Shown: positions 1-19,054 of the stretch, one piece after another
Numbering within the stretch: position 1 is the stretch's first letter
Layout: every line of letters starts with the position of its first letter
Assembly: GCF_016859285.1 (NCBI RefSeq)
Contig: NC_053404.1
Coordinates: 23,342,788-23,406,787, forward strand
Source: Xiphias gladius
Taxonomy: Eukaryota > Chordata > Actinopteri > Istiophoriformes > Xiphiidae
DNA length: 64,000 nt
Reading direction: 5' to 3'
Program-made: the position numbers and the translations under genes
Notes under the pieces: generated by a model
The model's database searches: none
Told to the model about the DNA's origin: nothing
The model's input: the letters and a program-made list of their open reading frames with translations, nothing else

Positions 1-26
1 ACCGACTCCGTTTACCGAGCAGCCGC

Positions 27-34
27 TGACGTCA
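27..34. promoter_or_regulatory. Palindromic CRE-like octamer
   Basis: TGACGTCA is the full cAMP-response-element consensus bound by CREB/ATF factors. It lies in a short GC-richer stretch at the window edge, just before the (GA)n tract. Such a setting is seen in promoters, but no gene start is visible here and one octamer can occur by chance. Confidence 0.25.
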
Positions 35-62
35 CAGGGGGCGAGAGACTTTGGGAGGAAAC

Positions 63-146
<84 letters not shown>

Positions 147-228
147 GAGAGAGAGAGAGAGAGAGAGGAGAGAGACAGAGAGAGAGGGAGAGAGAGAGAG
201 AGCGAGAGAGACAGAGAGAGAGAGAGAA
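63..228. repeat. (GA)n microsatellite
   Basis: About 165 bp of nearly pure GA dinucleotides with a few GGA and ACA interruptions. The long Arg-Glu and Ser-Leu open frames over it are products of the repeat, not genes. Confidence 0.97.
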
Positions 229-2050
229 GGAGGATTTTTGTTTTCACATTAGTTTTATTTCTATTCTTATTTTCATGTCTTATATTAAATTTTACTTTAT
301 TCTTATTAAACTTATTTTATTTCACATTTCAAGTACCATCTTTCTGCTTCTTGTTACTTTGAGTTCTAGATTTTCACATTTATATTTTTATTTTCTAACA
401 TAACGTTCTATATTTAATTTAACTTTTTTGTTTTTCATATTATATTTTTTCCTTTTTTCAGTCATACTAAAGATTGAATTCATTCATTTTTGTTTTTTTT
501 AAATTTTCTATTATTGTATCTTTACTTCTCGATATATTTATTTCATATTATTTATTTTAGCTAATTTCTGTTTTTAATGGATTATTTTCCATTGATTTTA
601 TTTTATGGTAACTTCGGGGCAAAATGTAGTTATTTTATTTGTTCTTTATTCATATTTCGTATTTCTGTCAGTGAGCTTTTCTATTTTCTTCATATGTTTA
701 TTTTTTATGTTGTTAATCATTATATCCAAACTTCTTTTATGTTTTTAAAATTGCATTTTCTATTTTAATTCAGTTTGTTTATTTTTAATCAATCGGATTT
801 ACTTATTTTACTCATCTGTATTCCCTTTTGGTTTTCTATGCATACTTTTTAAATGGGATTTCATTATCATTCTAATGTGTCTCTACGTGCCTGTCAGTCT
901 TCTGGGCCTTCAGCTTCCCTCTCGTGTTGACCTGCATTTCACCAGTGTCACGAGAATCTGTAGGAAATCTCGGCGGCAGACTCAGCTCCGTTCGTGTGTC
1001 GGTGTTTTCACTTTAAACTCGCGATGCTGCCACCTGCCGGTCCCGCTGGTCCCCCAGCTCCCTACAACTCGCTCTACAGGAGCCGGTCTAGCGTGGATCT
1101 GTGTCCGGAGCACACGGGCAGAGTCCGGGGTTTCCTGCGGTGGAAGGAGTTCCCCTGGTCACCGAACTCCCTCTGTCTGATCAGAGGTTTTCATTATTAT
1201 GCAACAATAAGTCCGAAACCGAAAAAACGAAACTTTTTAGCTCCAGGAGCTTTCATTCACGTTTATTCACACGCAGCGGGGGTGGCGTTACACTTCGGGT
1301 AAAGAAATGGTTGATGAACAGTTGACATTATCGGCGACTCCACACATGGAGGAGGCAGCAGGAGAAGGTCCGAAATGTCCAGGTGGTCTGAAGACAAACT
1401 TTTATTTTATCTCATGTATCTGAAATGAGTGAGAATCTATGGATGAATACACGGACATATTTGTATACATATCCACGCAGGCGTACGCATCCGTGTGTCC
1501 GGTATAAGCCTCTGTAGCTGCTCCTTAGTGAATGAAAAAGGGAAAGAAATGTCGGCACATCGTAGAAAGAGAGACCGTGGCCCTTCGGATGGCCTCGGAA
1601 CGACGAACGCAGGCTGCTCTGAAGCGAAGTGCTGCTTCGGGTGGTTGGTTGCTCTCTGCTGCTGCCTGCAGGACACACTGGGAAACAACAGCCAAGCGAT
1701 TACCCCCAAAATGATAAGCATAAAACCTACATTAATAGGAAACAACAAAAAGTTCTGAAGAACAGAATTGATAACACCCATAAAACCGATTTCAGTGTAT
1801 GAGACTAGAACGGAGGGTTTGACAGATTTGATCAGATGTTTGTTTTCAAATTTACAGTTGGCAAAATACACCACATACTTGTATATGGACAGCCCTGTCT
1901 TTTTCCCCGGGTTTGTATTTAGCTGGTTTTGTATTTTGGCGGTCTCTGAAACCTAAAGTGCACAGTGATGTTTTAGACAACAGACTTTGCGTTTGTCCCT
2001 TTCCTGTTTCAGCAGGACGCAAAGCAGCTCCGCGAGGAAATGGTCTTCAC
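229..2050. other. No confident gene; AT-rich block, then a CpG-richer segment
   Basis: Positions 229-870 are strongly T-rich with no coding signal. Positions 960-1190 are more CpG-rich and carry an open plus-strand frame from the ATG at 1024. Its predicted start, MLPPAGPAGPPAPYNSLYRS, is proline/glycine/serine-rich and not obviously repeat-derived. It could be a first coding exon or a chance frame. I do not recognise it, and there is no partner exon nearby. From 1200 to 2050 I see nothing definable. Confidence 0.4.
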
Positions 2051-2055
2051 ATTTT

Positions 2056-2150
2056 GTCGTGGAAGAGGCTGACTGGTCTGCGCAGAGCCCTGACCTCAAC
2101 CCCATCCAACGCCTTCGGGGACCAGCCTGGGACCGATTGAAAAAAGCCGT
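2056..2150 (+). mobile_element. Tc1/mariner transposase C-terminal fragment
   Basis: The plus strand reads DWSAQSPDLNPIQRL, the conserved block around the third acidic catalytic residue of Tc1-like transposases (the family form is D-W-P-x-Q-S-P-D-L-N-P-I-E). Only about 95 bp are recognisable, and homology is lost soon after. It is a dead fragment 230 bp beyond the stop codon of the LRRC30-like gene. Confidence 0.75.
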
Positions 2151-2381
2151 ATGCGAACACGAATGATGGCAGAGTCACGTTCAAAAAAAGGCAGCTCACA
2201 TATTGCAGTTGAAGTCCTACTAATCTCCCACGTGTTAACGCGGGCGTCATACAGGGATCAACATCAGCATTAAGATGCGAATCTTTGAGGTAGTCAGACG
2301 TCACACCCCCACCTCTAATGGCTCTCAGGTTAGAAGGCCACGTCCCCACTTCTACCTGGGCCCCAGGTAGTTAAGACACCT

Positions 2382-8956
<6,575 letters not shown>

Positions 8957-9198
8957 TTCAGATGTCCAGGATCCTGAAGAAGAAATCCTGTTCCTCAGAG
9001 TCATGAAGGTTGACGTCCAGTCAGGTGGAAACCAGGAGAGTCACCTGACCGGTGACTGACAGATTGATCAGGTTATTGATAAATTCACTGTGTATCTAAC
9101 AGAGTGTCTGACTTCAGTGTGTTTAGACAGAGAGAGAAGAAACTCTATTTGAGGACGAGCATTGACAGACAACTAGATCAAACCTACGACCAACCCCC

Positions 9199-9215
9199 AA
9201 CACACACACACACAC

Positions 9216-9292
<77 letters not shown>
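9199..9292. repeat. (CA)n microsatellite
   Basis: About 90 bp of CA dinucleotides with one AACAC interruption, roughly 250 bp upstream of the LRRC30-like start codon. Confidence 0.97.
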
Positions 9293-9296
<4 letters not shown>

Positions 9297-9299
9297 GCT

Positions 9300-12200
9300 G
9301 CTGTCAGTCAGTCAGCTGGTTACTTTGAGTTGCAGACTCTCTGACACCAAACCGACCAGTTTGTTTTACTGTTTAAACCCACAGGTGAGTTTAGAGCTGA
9401 ACTCACACTGTCTCTCATAATGAGACAGATATTTGAGAGTAGAAACCGTCTGAGGCTAAAGATCGATGGATGAAAATGGAGAAACGTTACTCTTCTTAGA
9501 TCCTACACATTTGTGGGTTAAATATATGAAGAGGGTCTAACCTCAGACCTCACTATGAGGACATCAGGTCTACGAGCCTATGGGAAAAGATCATGGTCCA
9601 AACAAGAGAGGTCCATCTGTTCTTCAGAAGCCTTTCTCAGTACAAAGTACACCAAGTTCAGACTCATCAAGTTCGAGCCAGGAGTCCAGAGAGGTGGTCT
9701 GGTGATTAACCTTCAACACAACACCTGTACCTGACTGTACTGTGACAAAGTGATCTCAGGTCAAAGCTCCACCACCAGACTGCTTTCCGTAGTAGGTCCG
9801 GCTACACAGCCAACATTCACATTTTACTTATAATGGTAATACAGTCAAATGTCAAAATTGCAGATGGAATCAATCTTTTCATTCCAGGCTTTTTGAGGGC
9901 CCTCGACATTTTGGGGCCCTGGACACTTAGTTCCATCATTCCGCTCAAACAAACACCACTGGATTTACGCTATCTCACCAAAGTTATTCTATCCCCTGTT
10001 TCAGACTCTGCAGAGACATCGGAACCAGCATCACTTTACCAAAGAGAGAGAACACTTCAGAACAGACAAGAACGAACAATGAGGAAAAGGCCTCTGGATC
10101 CCCAGGAATGAGGTCACTTCTTTTAGGGTCCCCAGGGACCAGGTGCGCCATTTCCTTTACTTGGTCAGCCTTCATAGAAATTTTATATGTATTTGCAGAA
10201 ATACAAATCCAGTCAGAGCAGTACCAGAGTCTGCTCTCTTGCAGATTCACTCAGATGAAGCCTTGGAGCTGACAGTATCACAGCAGAAATAAGGGGTTTA
10301 TGAAGAGGACATGCAGTGCAGGGCTATGTCCCCCTTTCTCCAAATGTTCCATCACCCCCCCCCCAAGTTAGGCTGACAGCTGCGTGACACTAACTCAAGA
10401 CGGGGTTTTTAAAACTTGCCCTCCGTGCCGTTAACCTGTGTTGATTCAGTTTATTAACTAAAACTCAAGTTAATTTTAAAATGTCAGCATGTTTGAGTGT
10501 GTTTCTCACAGCTGGATGAACTGTGTAATTTGTATGTGAGTGTAGTATTACATGTCCTGCGGAGGTGAATGTAATGCCTTCCAATATAAGTCTAATAATA
10601 ACTACCATCAGTGTGAAACAGGAGCAGTCTGATGTCTGCTTCTTGCTCTGCAGACTCCAATCATTTCTTTGTTTAACTTCCCATTGTTTTACTTCTACAC
10701 AACCACTTGTTTTCCTTCAACAAAAGAGGCCAAAGTTGATGTGCATAAATGTGTAAAAACATATATGAATTTAGATGCAATCAGTTGCTAACTGCAGTCC
10801 CTTCCACTCAGAAACCAAGTGTGAGAAGGGCTGGAGGGAAATCCATACGTGTAGAATTTCTTCATAAAGGAATTCGATTGAATTTAAACACTTCTCTACT
10901 CTACTGAGCAGACGTCCTCGGAGACAGCTTGATGTGTCATTGTGTGTCTGATACTCAGTAATTTGTTACTCATATATTTTATTATTATCTTTGTTCTTAT
11001 TTTCACCAATCGATAAAGAAGCCAAGCTTGTCAAATGTTAATGTTTGTGTTAAGCTGAGTCCAGACTGCAGTCCACTGCGATCAGCGAGTTGTATGAAGT
11101 CCAAGCTCATTGTTGATGCAGCAGCACCACCTGCCGTCCAAACCATCAAACCACAAGCTGAAGTAAAAGAGAGGGAGTAGAAATCCAGGGCCCCGTTTCC
11201 AGACAACGACTGGGTCTAGAAATGAGGAGCCTTTCCCATCAACGCTCTTAAAAAAGCAGCACTTCAGTCTGCAGGCTCATCGTAAACATCTTCTGAACAT
11301 CGTACGTCTGTGGAGGTGAAGATGTCGCTGAAAACATGTTAAAGTAACTGACTGTCAGATGCTGTGTATTAAAAATACATCCATCAGAAAGTGTAAGTGT
11401 TGTTAACGAGGCAGAGAGTTGTTTGGTTCGAGATTCTAGCCGAAGCCCTTCAGACCTGGAGTCTGTGACACTGCTGCTTCTTGTCGTTTGGACAGAGGAG
11501 ACTTTTACGTAAATGGTCCTTAGAGCTTCATTAGACATGAAAGGAGGGTTTTGGAGAGTACCACAGTGCGAAGGTGATATTTGGGCCCATGGTGAGAGAG
11601 ACAACAGCCATGACTTTTCCGTTCTCTCTGCAGCACTGATGGATCTTAAAACTTATTTTGCTCCTGAGGCTTTAATACCAGACCATCGTGAGTGTGAGGG
11701 ACGCCCCCTTCCTCTTCTAACTGTGAAACCAAATGTACATTTTCCACATCAGTTTCATCATTTAACATTGTCATAGAGTGAATTCTGCAGCTGTTTACAT
11801 CAAGTCTGACAGTGCGCATCAATGGCAGGACATCAGGTTGCGACTGGATATTCATTTATTTATCCAGAGTGTTGGCATGAACCAAACCGGTCGGTTTATT
11901 ACGGTCTTCTGCTCCGGTTGAACTGCGAGGGGAAAATAGTTTTCATGGACTGTTCTGATCTGAGAAGAATCTCCTCAACAGCCTCACAGTGCGTCGTACT
12001 TTATTGAACTGATTTTGGCTGAGATAATAATAAAAATCCGATCATCTGAAATCAGCTGTTTCAGGACGGACAGTCAGGCTGATGTGGCGACTTTACGTTA
12101 AAGCGACTCCACAGGTTGAATTACCATCAGATTAACATCAACGGTTGCATGAGCTTTACCGTGCAGTAAAGAGTTGATAGCTTTATAATTCGTGTTCCGG

Positions 12201-15200
12201 GGCGAAAGTTAGTTGAAGGAAGTAAACGTTGATCTATCTGCTGCAGCTCATTCATTCATCATTTCTGTATCAGACCTGCTGTATGAAAACGTGACAAACA
12301 ACCTATGCGCTGAGACTCCCTCCTCTGCTCCTTGTAGATCTCGGGTCCCTCAGTATGCAGCATTATCAGCAACGTGAAGCATCCCTGCCATTTCCTTGTG
12401 TAGCTCCAGTGGTTTCATTGTCTTTGATATTTCATCTTGCAGAGTTCCAAAGCAGAGTCATGCTTTTGCAGACCTCATTCATTCAGCGTCTCCACCCTCC
12501 CCTGCCATACTGCTACCGCTTCGACAACAGTAACTCATTGATCGAATCACTTAATAAACTGCAAACCAAACAAACATAAAAAGAGAACAGAAGATACGGA
12601 ACCTGGAGACGGTGATGATGGGAACCGGCCACTGTTGAATTCATTACAAATGTGTTCCTTTAGTTTTATTTTCCACAAATATCATCACTCATTTTACATC
12701 AAATGTCACTTAACAAAGAACGTTAGCATTCATTATAAAAGTATAGACTCAAAATGAAAAAAACAATAAAAAGTTATAGCCTGTGTTTCACTCGTCATCT
12801 ACGATCATTTCTAAGCGGAAACGCCTCTTAAGCTTTTGAGGGTTGATAAAATGGATTTTACAGTTGCTTTGCTCTTCAGATGCTTTTGAGAAAGAGGAGC
12901 TGAACTAAACTTTCAGTGAACTCTTCGTAGTGTTTTAGGGGATGATAAACCCTTAGTTACACATTTTCACCTGCAGCTTTGATTCACTTCATCCAAACGG
13001 TTCGGAGGAGGAATCCCTCGATTCAGAGAAATATCTTCTTGTTGAAACTTTACTTTTATGATCAACAAGAAGCACGATTTAAAGAACTAACGATCTCAGT
13101 GTGTGAAAATGAAAACGACAAGGTTGGTTTTCAAAACTTGACCACATCTGGGACAATGCAGTCCTTCTACAAACCATGTAACCAACCAAGCTGCGTTCAG
13201 AGTTATCACGCTCTTCAAGTACTGTGTAATCACATTACCCACATAGCAAATAATTACAACTATTCAAAAATGCTGTATTATATTCTCAAACAACTGAAAC
13301 CAAGTAAAATAACAACAAAACACTGAACAACTACACAGAGCACACAACAGGTTTCATCTGGATAAACGTCCATTCGGGTTCTGCGTTTTTATGAACTGAT
13401 GTGATCCAGCAGGGCTGAGTGAATGTGGTCTGGACTCCTACTCTGGAGGACCGAGGGCATGAGAGGGAAGTTCTGATCCTGTAGTGTCTGAACTCATTAC
13501 TCGGTCACCATTATGCCCCAGACTTGTCACTGAGACTTTTCCACTCCTCAGAGACAGTGAACGTCTGAGAGTCTCACTTCCTCACAACAGATAAAAGCTG
13601 AGCTCCGTTCCAAACCTAAACCCCGTTGCTTCTGCTCTGGATCACCTGCTGATCGAATGGAGCTCATCAGCTCCTGTTGTTTACTGCTACACGTCAAATG
13701 GCAGAAGACGGAAATATGTGGACGGAGATGAGCGCGCTGTGTCTCAGAACAGCTGAGGGACAAGGTTTCAAGTTTCAAGTTTTCAACAGTCTGGAGAGTC
13801 GTATGAATATGATTCTACGAACGGAAGAGTTTGAAGAGAAAACACCTTGATCCAAAGCTGAAACTAAAACCGAAGAGATGAAGAAATTCATGAGAAGAAA
13901 GTATGACATCAGTTCTGAAAAACCACTTCCTGCCATCAAAAAAGACCGACAGGAGACAAAGCTCTGGTTTTGTTGCAAGAGATAATCCGATCAGAAAAAG
14001 AAGATGTATCAGGCTGCGGCAGTCATCGGCAGCGCTAAATGGAGGAGAGAAATGAGACCAGTCTTGGCTGAATTCTTGGGCCTCATTTATTCTCATAGCT
14101 CAATTAAAACCGCTCGCAGACTTCTTTGCCTCTGAGGAAACATGGAGTCTGCCTGAAGCCTCTTTCTTCCATAACTGAACAACACCTGCCTTCCAACGAG
14201 CCTCACATGGCTCACACTAGAGCTCCAGAGAAGAGAATACCTTCTACCGATTCCCACACACAGATGTTTCCGAGGCCCTGAGCCCCAGCAAAATGATCCA
14301 AAAACCTCAGGTCCTTCAGGTTTTACTTTATCTAATGACTCCTCCCAAAGCCCCACCTGCTGGTTCATCAAGGACCAGAACACCTTTAATCAAATTCATG
14401 TGTTCATCACTTTAGAAACCTATATATTTATATGAATCTGCATAGTTCAACTTAAGTGATCCAAATTATAGGCTATATTATACTTAATACAGCCAAACTA
14501 TTTGCTGGTGGAAACTTCACAACCCACCCCAAACTGTTAATTAATTCAAAAATGGACAGAAGACGACCACTGCAGTCTCCAGTTAAACCACAGTCTCACA
14601 CTGCTTCTGTCCAAAATGTGATAAAAACACAAGCTCACATATCAGCAGATTATTGAGCACAGTAAAAACATCCCATCACACTATGGACGACGCAGGGACA
14701 AAACGAAGCACACGGTGCCATTAAAGCTGAGGCAGAAGAAGAGTAAAAGTTTAGAAAGCACAGCTGAATAAAAACACGAGTGTGTCTGAAAATGGTGAAA
14801 GGTGATTAACAGTCATGTTTCATATTCAAGCTGAAGAAGGTGGAGATTTGTCACGTTGTTCTTCAGTGTGTGTGAAACACCCGTTTTCCTCTCCTCCTCC
14901 CTTCCCTCCTCTCTGGCTTCACCGTTGAAGCCCCACCCCTGCGGGACTCTCAGCCCTCCCTCTCTCACTCTCTGTTTACTGTCATGCGCTCTCTCCCCTT
15001 CACAACTATTCGCTTCCTCTTACTGTCAAATGTGTTTCCTGAAAGCTGGTCAGGACCTCACAGAGACGCTAAACAACAGTGGCGCACACAAACAGCTTCA
15101 GAAGAAGAAGAAGGCGTCATTTCACAGAAGTGGAGAGGAGGAGTTCGATGGAGAGGCAGAAAGCAGAAGCCGAAGGTCAGTGTTCATTCATTCTCCTCAT

Positions 15201-15710
15201 CTCACAGTGAACAGTCTGCACGGGGAGATAATCCATCACGTTTTTATCGCCGTGCTGCATCATGTCTTCTCTGTTTGGTCTGGTCTGTGGGTCCTGCAGG
15301 GATCCCGTTTGGTGGGAAATTTTTACCCTCTCTGATCTGAAATCTAATCTGGTTCGGCCACTGATTCAAGCAGAGACCAAGGACCGTAGGTCTGCTCACA
15401 AAACAGCTTCAGCTTTTCCTATTTCCTAAAACTAATGTCAGTGTCAGTCCCTCCTCAGGTTCTGGTTTGAGAATAATTGACAAAGCATTTTAACTTTGAC
15501 AGCAGCTCCTCACCCTGAGAGACATTAGCAGTCCAGACGATCCTGAGACCGGATCCACAAAAGGTCTCATCGCACCACTAACAGTCTTTCTAAATGAAGC
15601 TAAAAGTACCAACTAAGAGGTTCCACCAAAATATCCGATCTTACAATGATCCACTTGTAGAGACTACAGCGTTGTCAAACAGTTTTATGGTTATGTTTAG
15701 ACATTAACAG
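9300..15710. other. Gene-free stretch
   Basis: No exon with credible splice borders or a recognised domain was found on either strand. The open frames are short and lack family motifs. At 10090-10160 the sequence carries the GGGGACC-type short repeat also seen near 48.7 and 49.8 kb. The remainder looks like decayed intergenic DNA. Confidence 0.5.
10090..10160. repeat. Dispersed GGGGACC/AAGAAGTGAC short repeat
   Basis: Reads CCCCAGGAATGAGGTCACTT then TTTTAGGGTCCCCAGGGACC. The same words occur at 48,700-48,760 and repeatedly at 49,690-49,960, so this is a copy of a small dispersed family. Confidence 0.6.
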
Positions 15711-15717
15711 CACTTGG

Positions 15718-15923
15718 TTAAAGGTGCTCTGTGTGAGTTTTTGCTATCGCTACGTAGCCAGCGTTAGCATTGACAGCTGTTTACTTACTGGTCTAGAAGA
15801 AACGTTGGGTGTTCAGCATCAAACTTCCTTCCTTCACTCCAGCTGTTGGTGAGTGAAGGAGACGCCAATGCTAACTCTGGTTTTACATTTTTCAAATAAA
15901 ATGCTTACGTATAGCACCTTTAA
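15718..15923. mobile_element. MITE with perfect 11-bp terminal inverted repeats and TTAA ends
   Basis: The left end TTAAAGGTGCT (15718-15728) is the exact inverse complement of the right end AGCACCTTTAA (15913-15923), giving a 206-bp element. TTAA at both edges is the target-site signature of piggyBac-type transposition. There is no coding capacity, so it would be non-autonomous. Confidence 0.8.
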
Positions 15924-16547
15924 GGCTCTGGAAAGATCCTGGTCTGGTTTAATACAGAGAAAGTTGACTTCACACACAACCTGTTTATTTAGACTGCACC
16001 AAAACCACCATCTTTCCTGAACCTTAACCAAAGAGCTGTTATTGCCTAAACCACAGACGGGACTGTGGATGTGAACCTGGTCTCTGGTCTGACAGTCCAG
16101 CACTTTGTACATCCTCCGTCCACCTCAACCACCTCATTCATTCAGAAAACACACCGCTTCTCAACATAATCCAGCCAGGGATTACATTTCTACCACAACA
16201 TAACTGAGAAAACACTGTTGTGGTATATGAATGTAATTTTTGGGAGACATGAGTTGCCTTGGGGTACCGTGACGTTTCTGTTTCCTCGTCCCTTCTACTG
16301 AAGCCCAAACAACGGAAAAATTCAAGCGCGTGTTCTCTGTTTTGCTTAAGGTTCATCTTTGTTTGACTCCTTTGCTGTTTATCCTTATATTTAGTACATT
16401 ATCACACACGAAAGTGTAGCATCGCTCTCACTGCTCACAGTCTGTTGTCCCTTTTTAATCTCTGCATCAAAAGGCCGAGTGTGGGGACATGTCGTAGATG
16501 TTGGGACGGAGTGTCGTAGAGGTTGTAGGGATGTAATGTTGCAGGGA

Positions 16548-16567
16548 CAGACAGACAGACAGACAGG
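16548..16567. repeat. (ACAG)n microsatellite
   Basis: About five tandem ACAG units. Confidence 0.9.
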
Positions 16568-16650
16568 TAGGTAGATTTAATTCAAATAAAAGGTTCAGAT
16601 GTTTATTAAACTACCACCGATTCCATACATCACCGAAACTAAAATGTAGT

Positions 16651-16732
16651 GTAGTTTTCCAGTCGTCCTTTGATGAGGTCATTCAGAGACAGACTGGGGT
16701 CTTAGGATTTTTAGTTTGACGGTTGAGAAATT
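16651..16732. repeat. Duplicated ~80-bp segment, copy A
   Basis: Shares a near-perfect core, CCAGTCGTCCTTTGATGAGG and onward through the GACAGACTGG block, with 18663-18742. The minus strand reads SLSLNDLIKGRLEN in both copies, but this copy has a stop just before and soon after. It is either a repeat-family remnant or an exon-derived fragment. Confidence 0.7.
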
Positions 16733-17444
16733 GCGCTACTTGAGTCGCACACCGTGAAGTGCCCCGGACAACTGTAATATTGGGGAAAAATGTGGAAATG
16801 TGGGCACAGTTCCACGTCAACCTAAAACCCCCTTTTGAGAAATATTTTTGATTGGAAATAGTTATAAAGAGAAATGTCAGAGAAACAGAGAAACTGTCAG
16901 TGTTTCATTGGAACGTTGTTTATGATTTTTATTCATTATATAGTGGCTGCAAATGTTCCCACAGTGAAATTAAAAAGTAGTGTCCCTGTAATGAAGATAA
17001 CCATTTTGTGACTATCAACCTGTCAATAATGCAAAACTGTGATCATTCATAAAGATTAAACTGCTTAGTTCTTATTATGCGGAGTGGTCAGTGCGTGGTC
17101 AAGCATTGGTCTTCCCTCCAACATCAGAAGTCAATCACAGACACAAATTTGTGCCTTTAAGACAATAAATTACCAAAACTAAATAATGAACCCAGCCACA
17201 GAAATCTTGTCTTGCTAGCTGGCTTTATCCAAGCCAGCTAGCTCGACCCTGCTGGACTTACTTGGTCTTTGTTCCTTTGAAGGTCAGTTCTGTCGTAATC
17301 AATCGCTGGCGGAAATTCACGACGAGAAATGTACGCAAAGTGATTTCGGTTGGTTTTAACGGTTGTTGAGTTTAGTTTTGTTTTAAGTTTTTAGTTTTTA
17401 GTTGCTTTGGCCACACACACCACACATACACACACACATCTTTG

Positions 17445-17530
17445 CCACATACCTGAGGTTGTCTGAGCTGGGATTCGATCCCATGTCTCCACATCAATGG
17501 TCGGTGTCCTTCTCCACTGGACCATCTTCA
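17445..17530 (-). repeat. tRNA-like SINE fragment
   Basis: On the minus strand there is an A-box-like TGGTCCAGTGGAGAAGG and, about 45 bp later, a B-box-like GGGATCGAATCCC. This spacing and these motifs are those of RNA polymerase III internal promoters in tRNA-derived SINEs. No complete cloverleaf is apparent, so it is not called as a tRNA gene. Confidence 0.45.
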
Positions 17531-17867
17531 GCGCTGATGAGCGCAAAGAACCAGAGAGAGAAAGAAGATCGGGTTGAAGGAGGAATCTGAGGAAAATTCA
17601 CCTTCATCAGTCTGGAGAGAGGAAAATCTGGATCAATGGATTTTCTGAATTTACAGTTTATAATCACTTTGTTGTTGAGCTGTCTTCAGCTGCTTGTCTC
17701 TTCATCTACAAGTAAAACAAGAGCTTGTCAAACTCCTGTACCAGATGGATGAGTGGTGCCTGCTAATAGTTTTCACCCAGGTTAACCAGGGTTCAATTAC
17801 TGGGTTGGGGGGAACATGGCTCAACTTTTTTTTTTTTGTACAGGTGATGATGAAGAAACAATTTGAA

Positions 17868-17937
17868 TCCACTACTTCGATGTTACCACACCTGATTCTG
17901 AACCAGCTGAACTGTCAGGACTTTCTGAGATTTCTGA
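17868..17937 (-). repeat. tRNA-like SINE fragment
   Basis: The minus strand reads CAGTTCAGCTGGTTCAGAAT followed by GTGGATTCAAAT, resembling the D-arm and T-arm of a tRNA-derived element. The fragment is degenerate. Confidence 0.35.
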
Positions 17938-18059
17938 GCTATGTCCCCAAAAACTTTATAAAATCATCTGACTATGGATGAGCCTTTTCTGTTACAAGTG
18001 CCAAGATAAAAACATACGAACGAAAAATGAAAAATACTAACAGACCAACAGATCAGGAC

Positions 18060-18130
18060 AGGATCTGAAGCCACGGTGTCAGTGGATCCAAACCAGCTTC
18101 TGAACCAGCTGAGCTATCAGAAGCTAATTA
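18060..18130 (-). repeat. tRNA-like SINE fragment
   Basis: The minus strand reads TGATAGCTCAGCTGGTTCAG, a good tRNA 5' half and A box. The B box is weak. It is similar to the fragment at 17868-17937. Confidence 0.4.
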
Positions 18131-18394
18131 GCAACATCAGCTCTCACACAGAGAATAATTTAAAGAAATACCCCCAAAAAGAGCATGTGGCATGAAAATA
18201 CCTAGTTGCTTTACAAATAATATTTATTTCCTCTTTTCTGCGGATTTTGTTTTGGCCATCTGAGAACTGTAGTAAATCATAAAATTGAGGACCAGGAATG
18301 GGTCTCTGGTAAACTAACTACCAATGTGTTTCCTTTTTCCTCTAAGCACAAACAGTGGTTTATATAGTTTATCAAGAAACTGCAGAAGGGGATT

Positions 18395-18450
18395 TCATCC
18401 CAGGTGGTCTAGTGGTCAACCCTGGGGGCTGGGGTTTGATTCTTTGGTGT
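18395..18450 (+). repeat. tRNA-like SINE fragment
   Basis: GGTGGTCTAGTGGTCAACCC followed by GGGGTTTGATTC resembles A and B boxes of a tRNA-derived SINE head. It lies next to the LINE/SINE-type 3' tail at 18476. Confidence 0.45.
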
Positions 18451-18475
18451 GGGTAACGGTGCTGTGGTTAAACTG

Positions 18476-18545
18476 ATTCAGATTCAGACAACTTTATTGA
18501 TCCCGTGAAGGGCAATCCATTTGCAGCTTACCCAGTCCATACACA
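18476..18545 (+). mobile_element. LINE/SINE 3'-tail fragment (TTTATTGATCCC type)
   Basis: CAACTTTATTGATCCCGTGA followed by GGCAATCCATTTGCAG matches the tail sequence shared by many teleost retroposons. No coding portion is attached. Confidence 0.55.
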
Positions 18546-18662
18546 CAACTTCAAAACTCACAAGCAAGGTAGTTAAATGTCACGTTTTATAAACAACCAC
18601 ACATTTCATACATGACACAATCTAAAATGAGGATTTATTAAGTATAGTTTACGCACGTGACG

Positions 18663-18742
18663 TTGTTTTCCAGTCGTCCTTTGATGAGGTCATTCAGAGA
18701 CAGACTGGGATCTTTGGACTTTTGGTTTGACAGTTAGGAAAT
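18663..18742. repeat. Duplicated ~80-bp segment, copy B
   Basis: Partner of 16651-16732, about 2.0 kb away in the same orientation. On the minus strand this copy has a longer open frame around SKDPSLSLNDLIKGRLENN. No clear splice acceptor precedes it. Confidence 0.7.
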
Positions 18743-19054
18743 TTCAGGTTCATCCGCGCTTCATGCTAAATGTTTTCAGTGAAGAAGTATCAGAGTGCAC
18801 AATGTTGGTTTTATCAGTGATGAACTTGGAATGTCTCAGCTCTCTGACAGAACTGTTCATGAAACCAGACATGGCCTTCAGACCCTAATTTGTCTGACTG
18901 TTCATTAATTCACATTAAATACCACCAGCTGCAACTGTCGGTGTTTTTAATCCATAAATCATCTGGTCCTGGTCCAGTAGCTGTTAGTCCTTGGTGAGTA
19001 TAAAATTAATCTGAGCCCTGTTTCTCTCTGTTAATGATTAACCAAGTCCAGAAG

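Noticed and set aside
13548-14383. Overlapping minus-strand frames as a gene
   Set aside because: Frames are short, overlap each other, lack splice-phase consistency and show no recognisable motif.
17445-18450. True tRNA genes
   Set aside because: No complete cloverleaf with paired acceptor stem could be drawn; boxes are degenerate.
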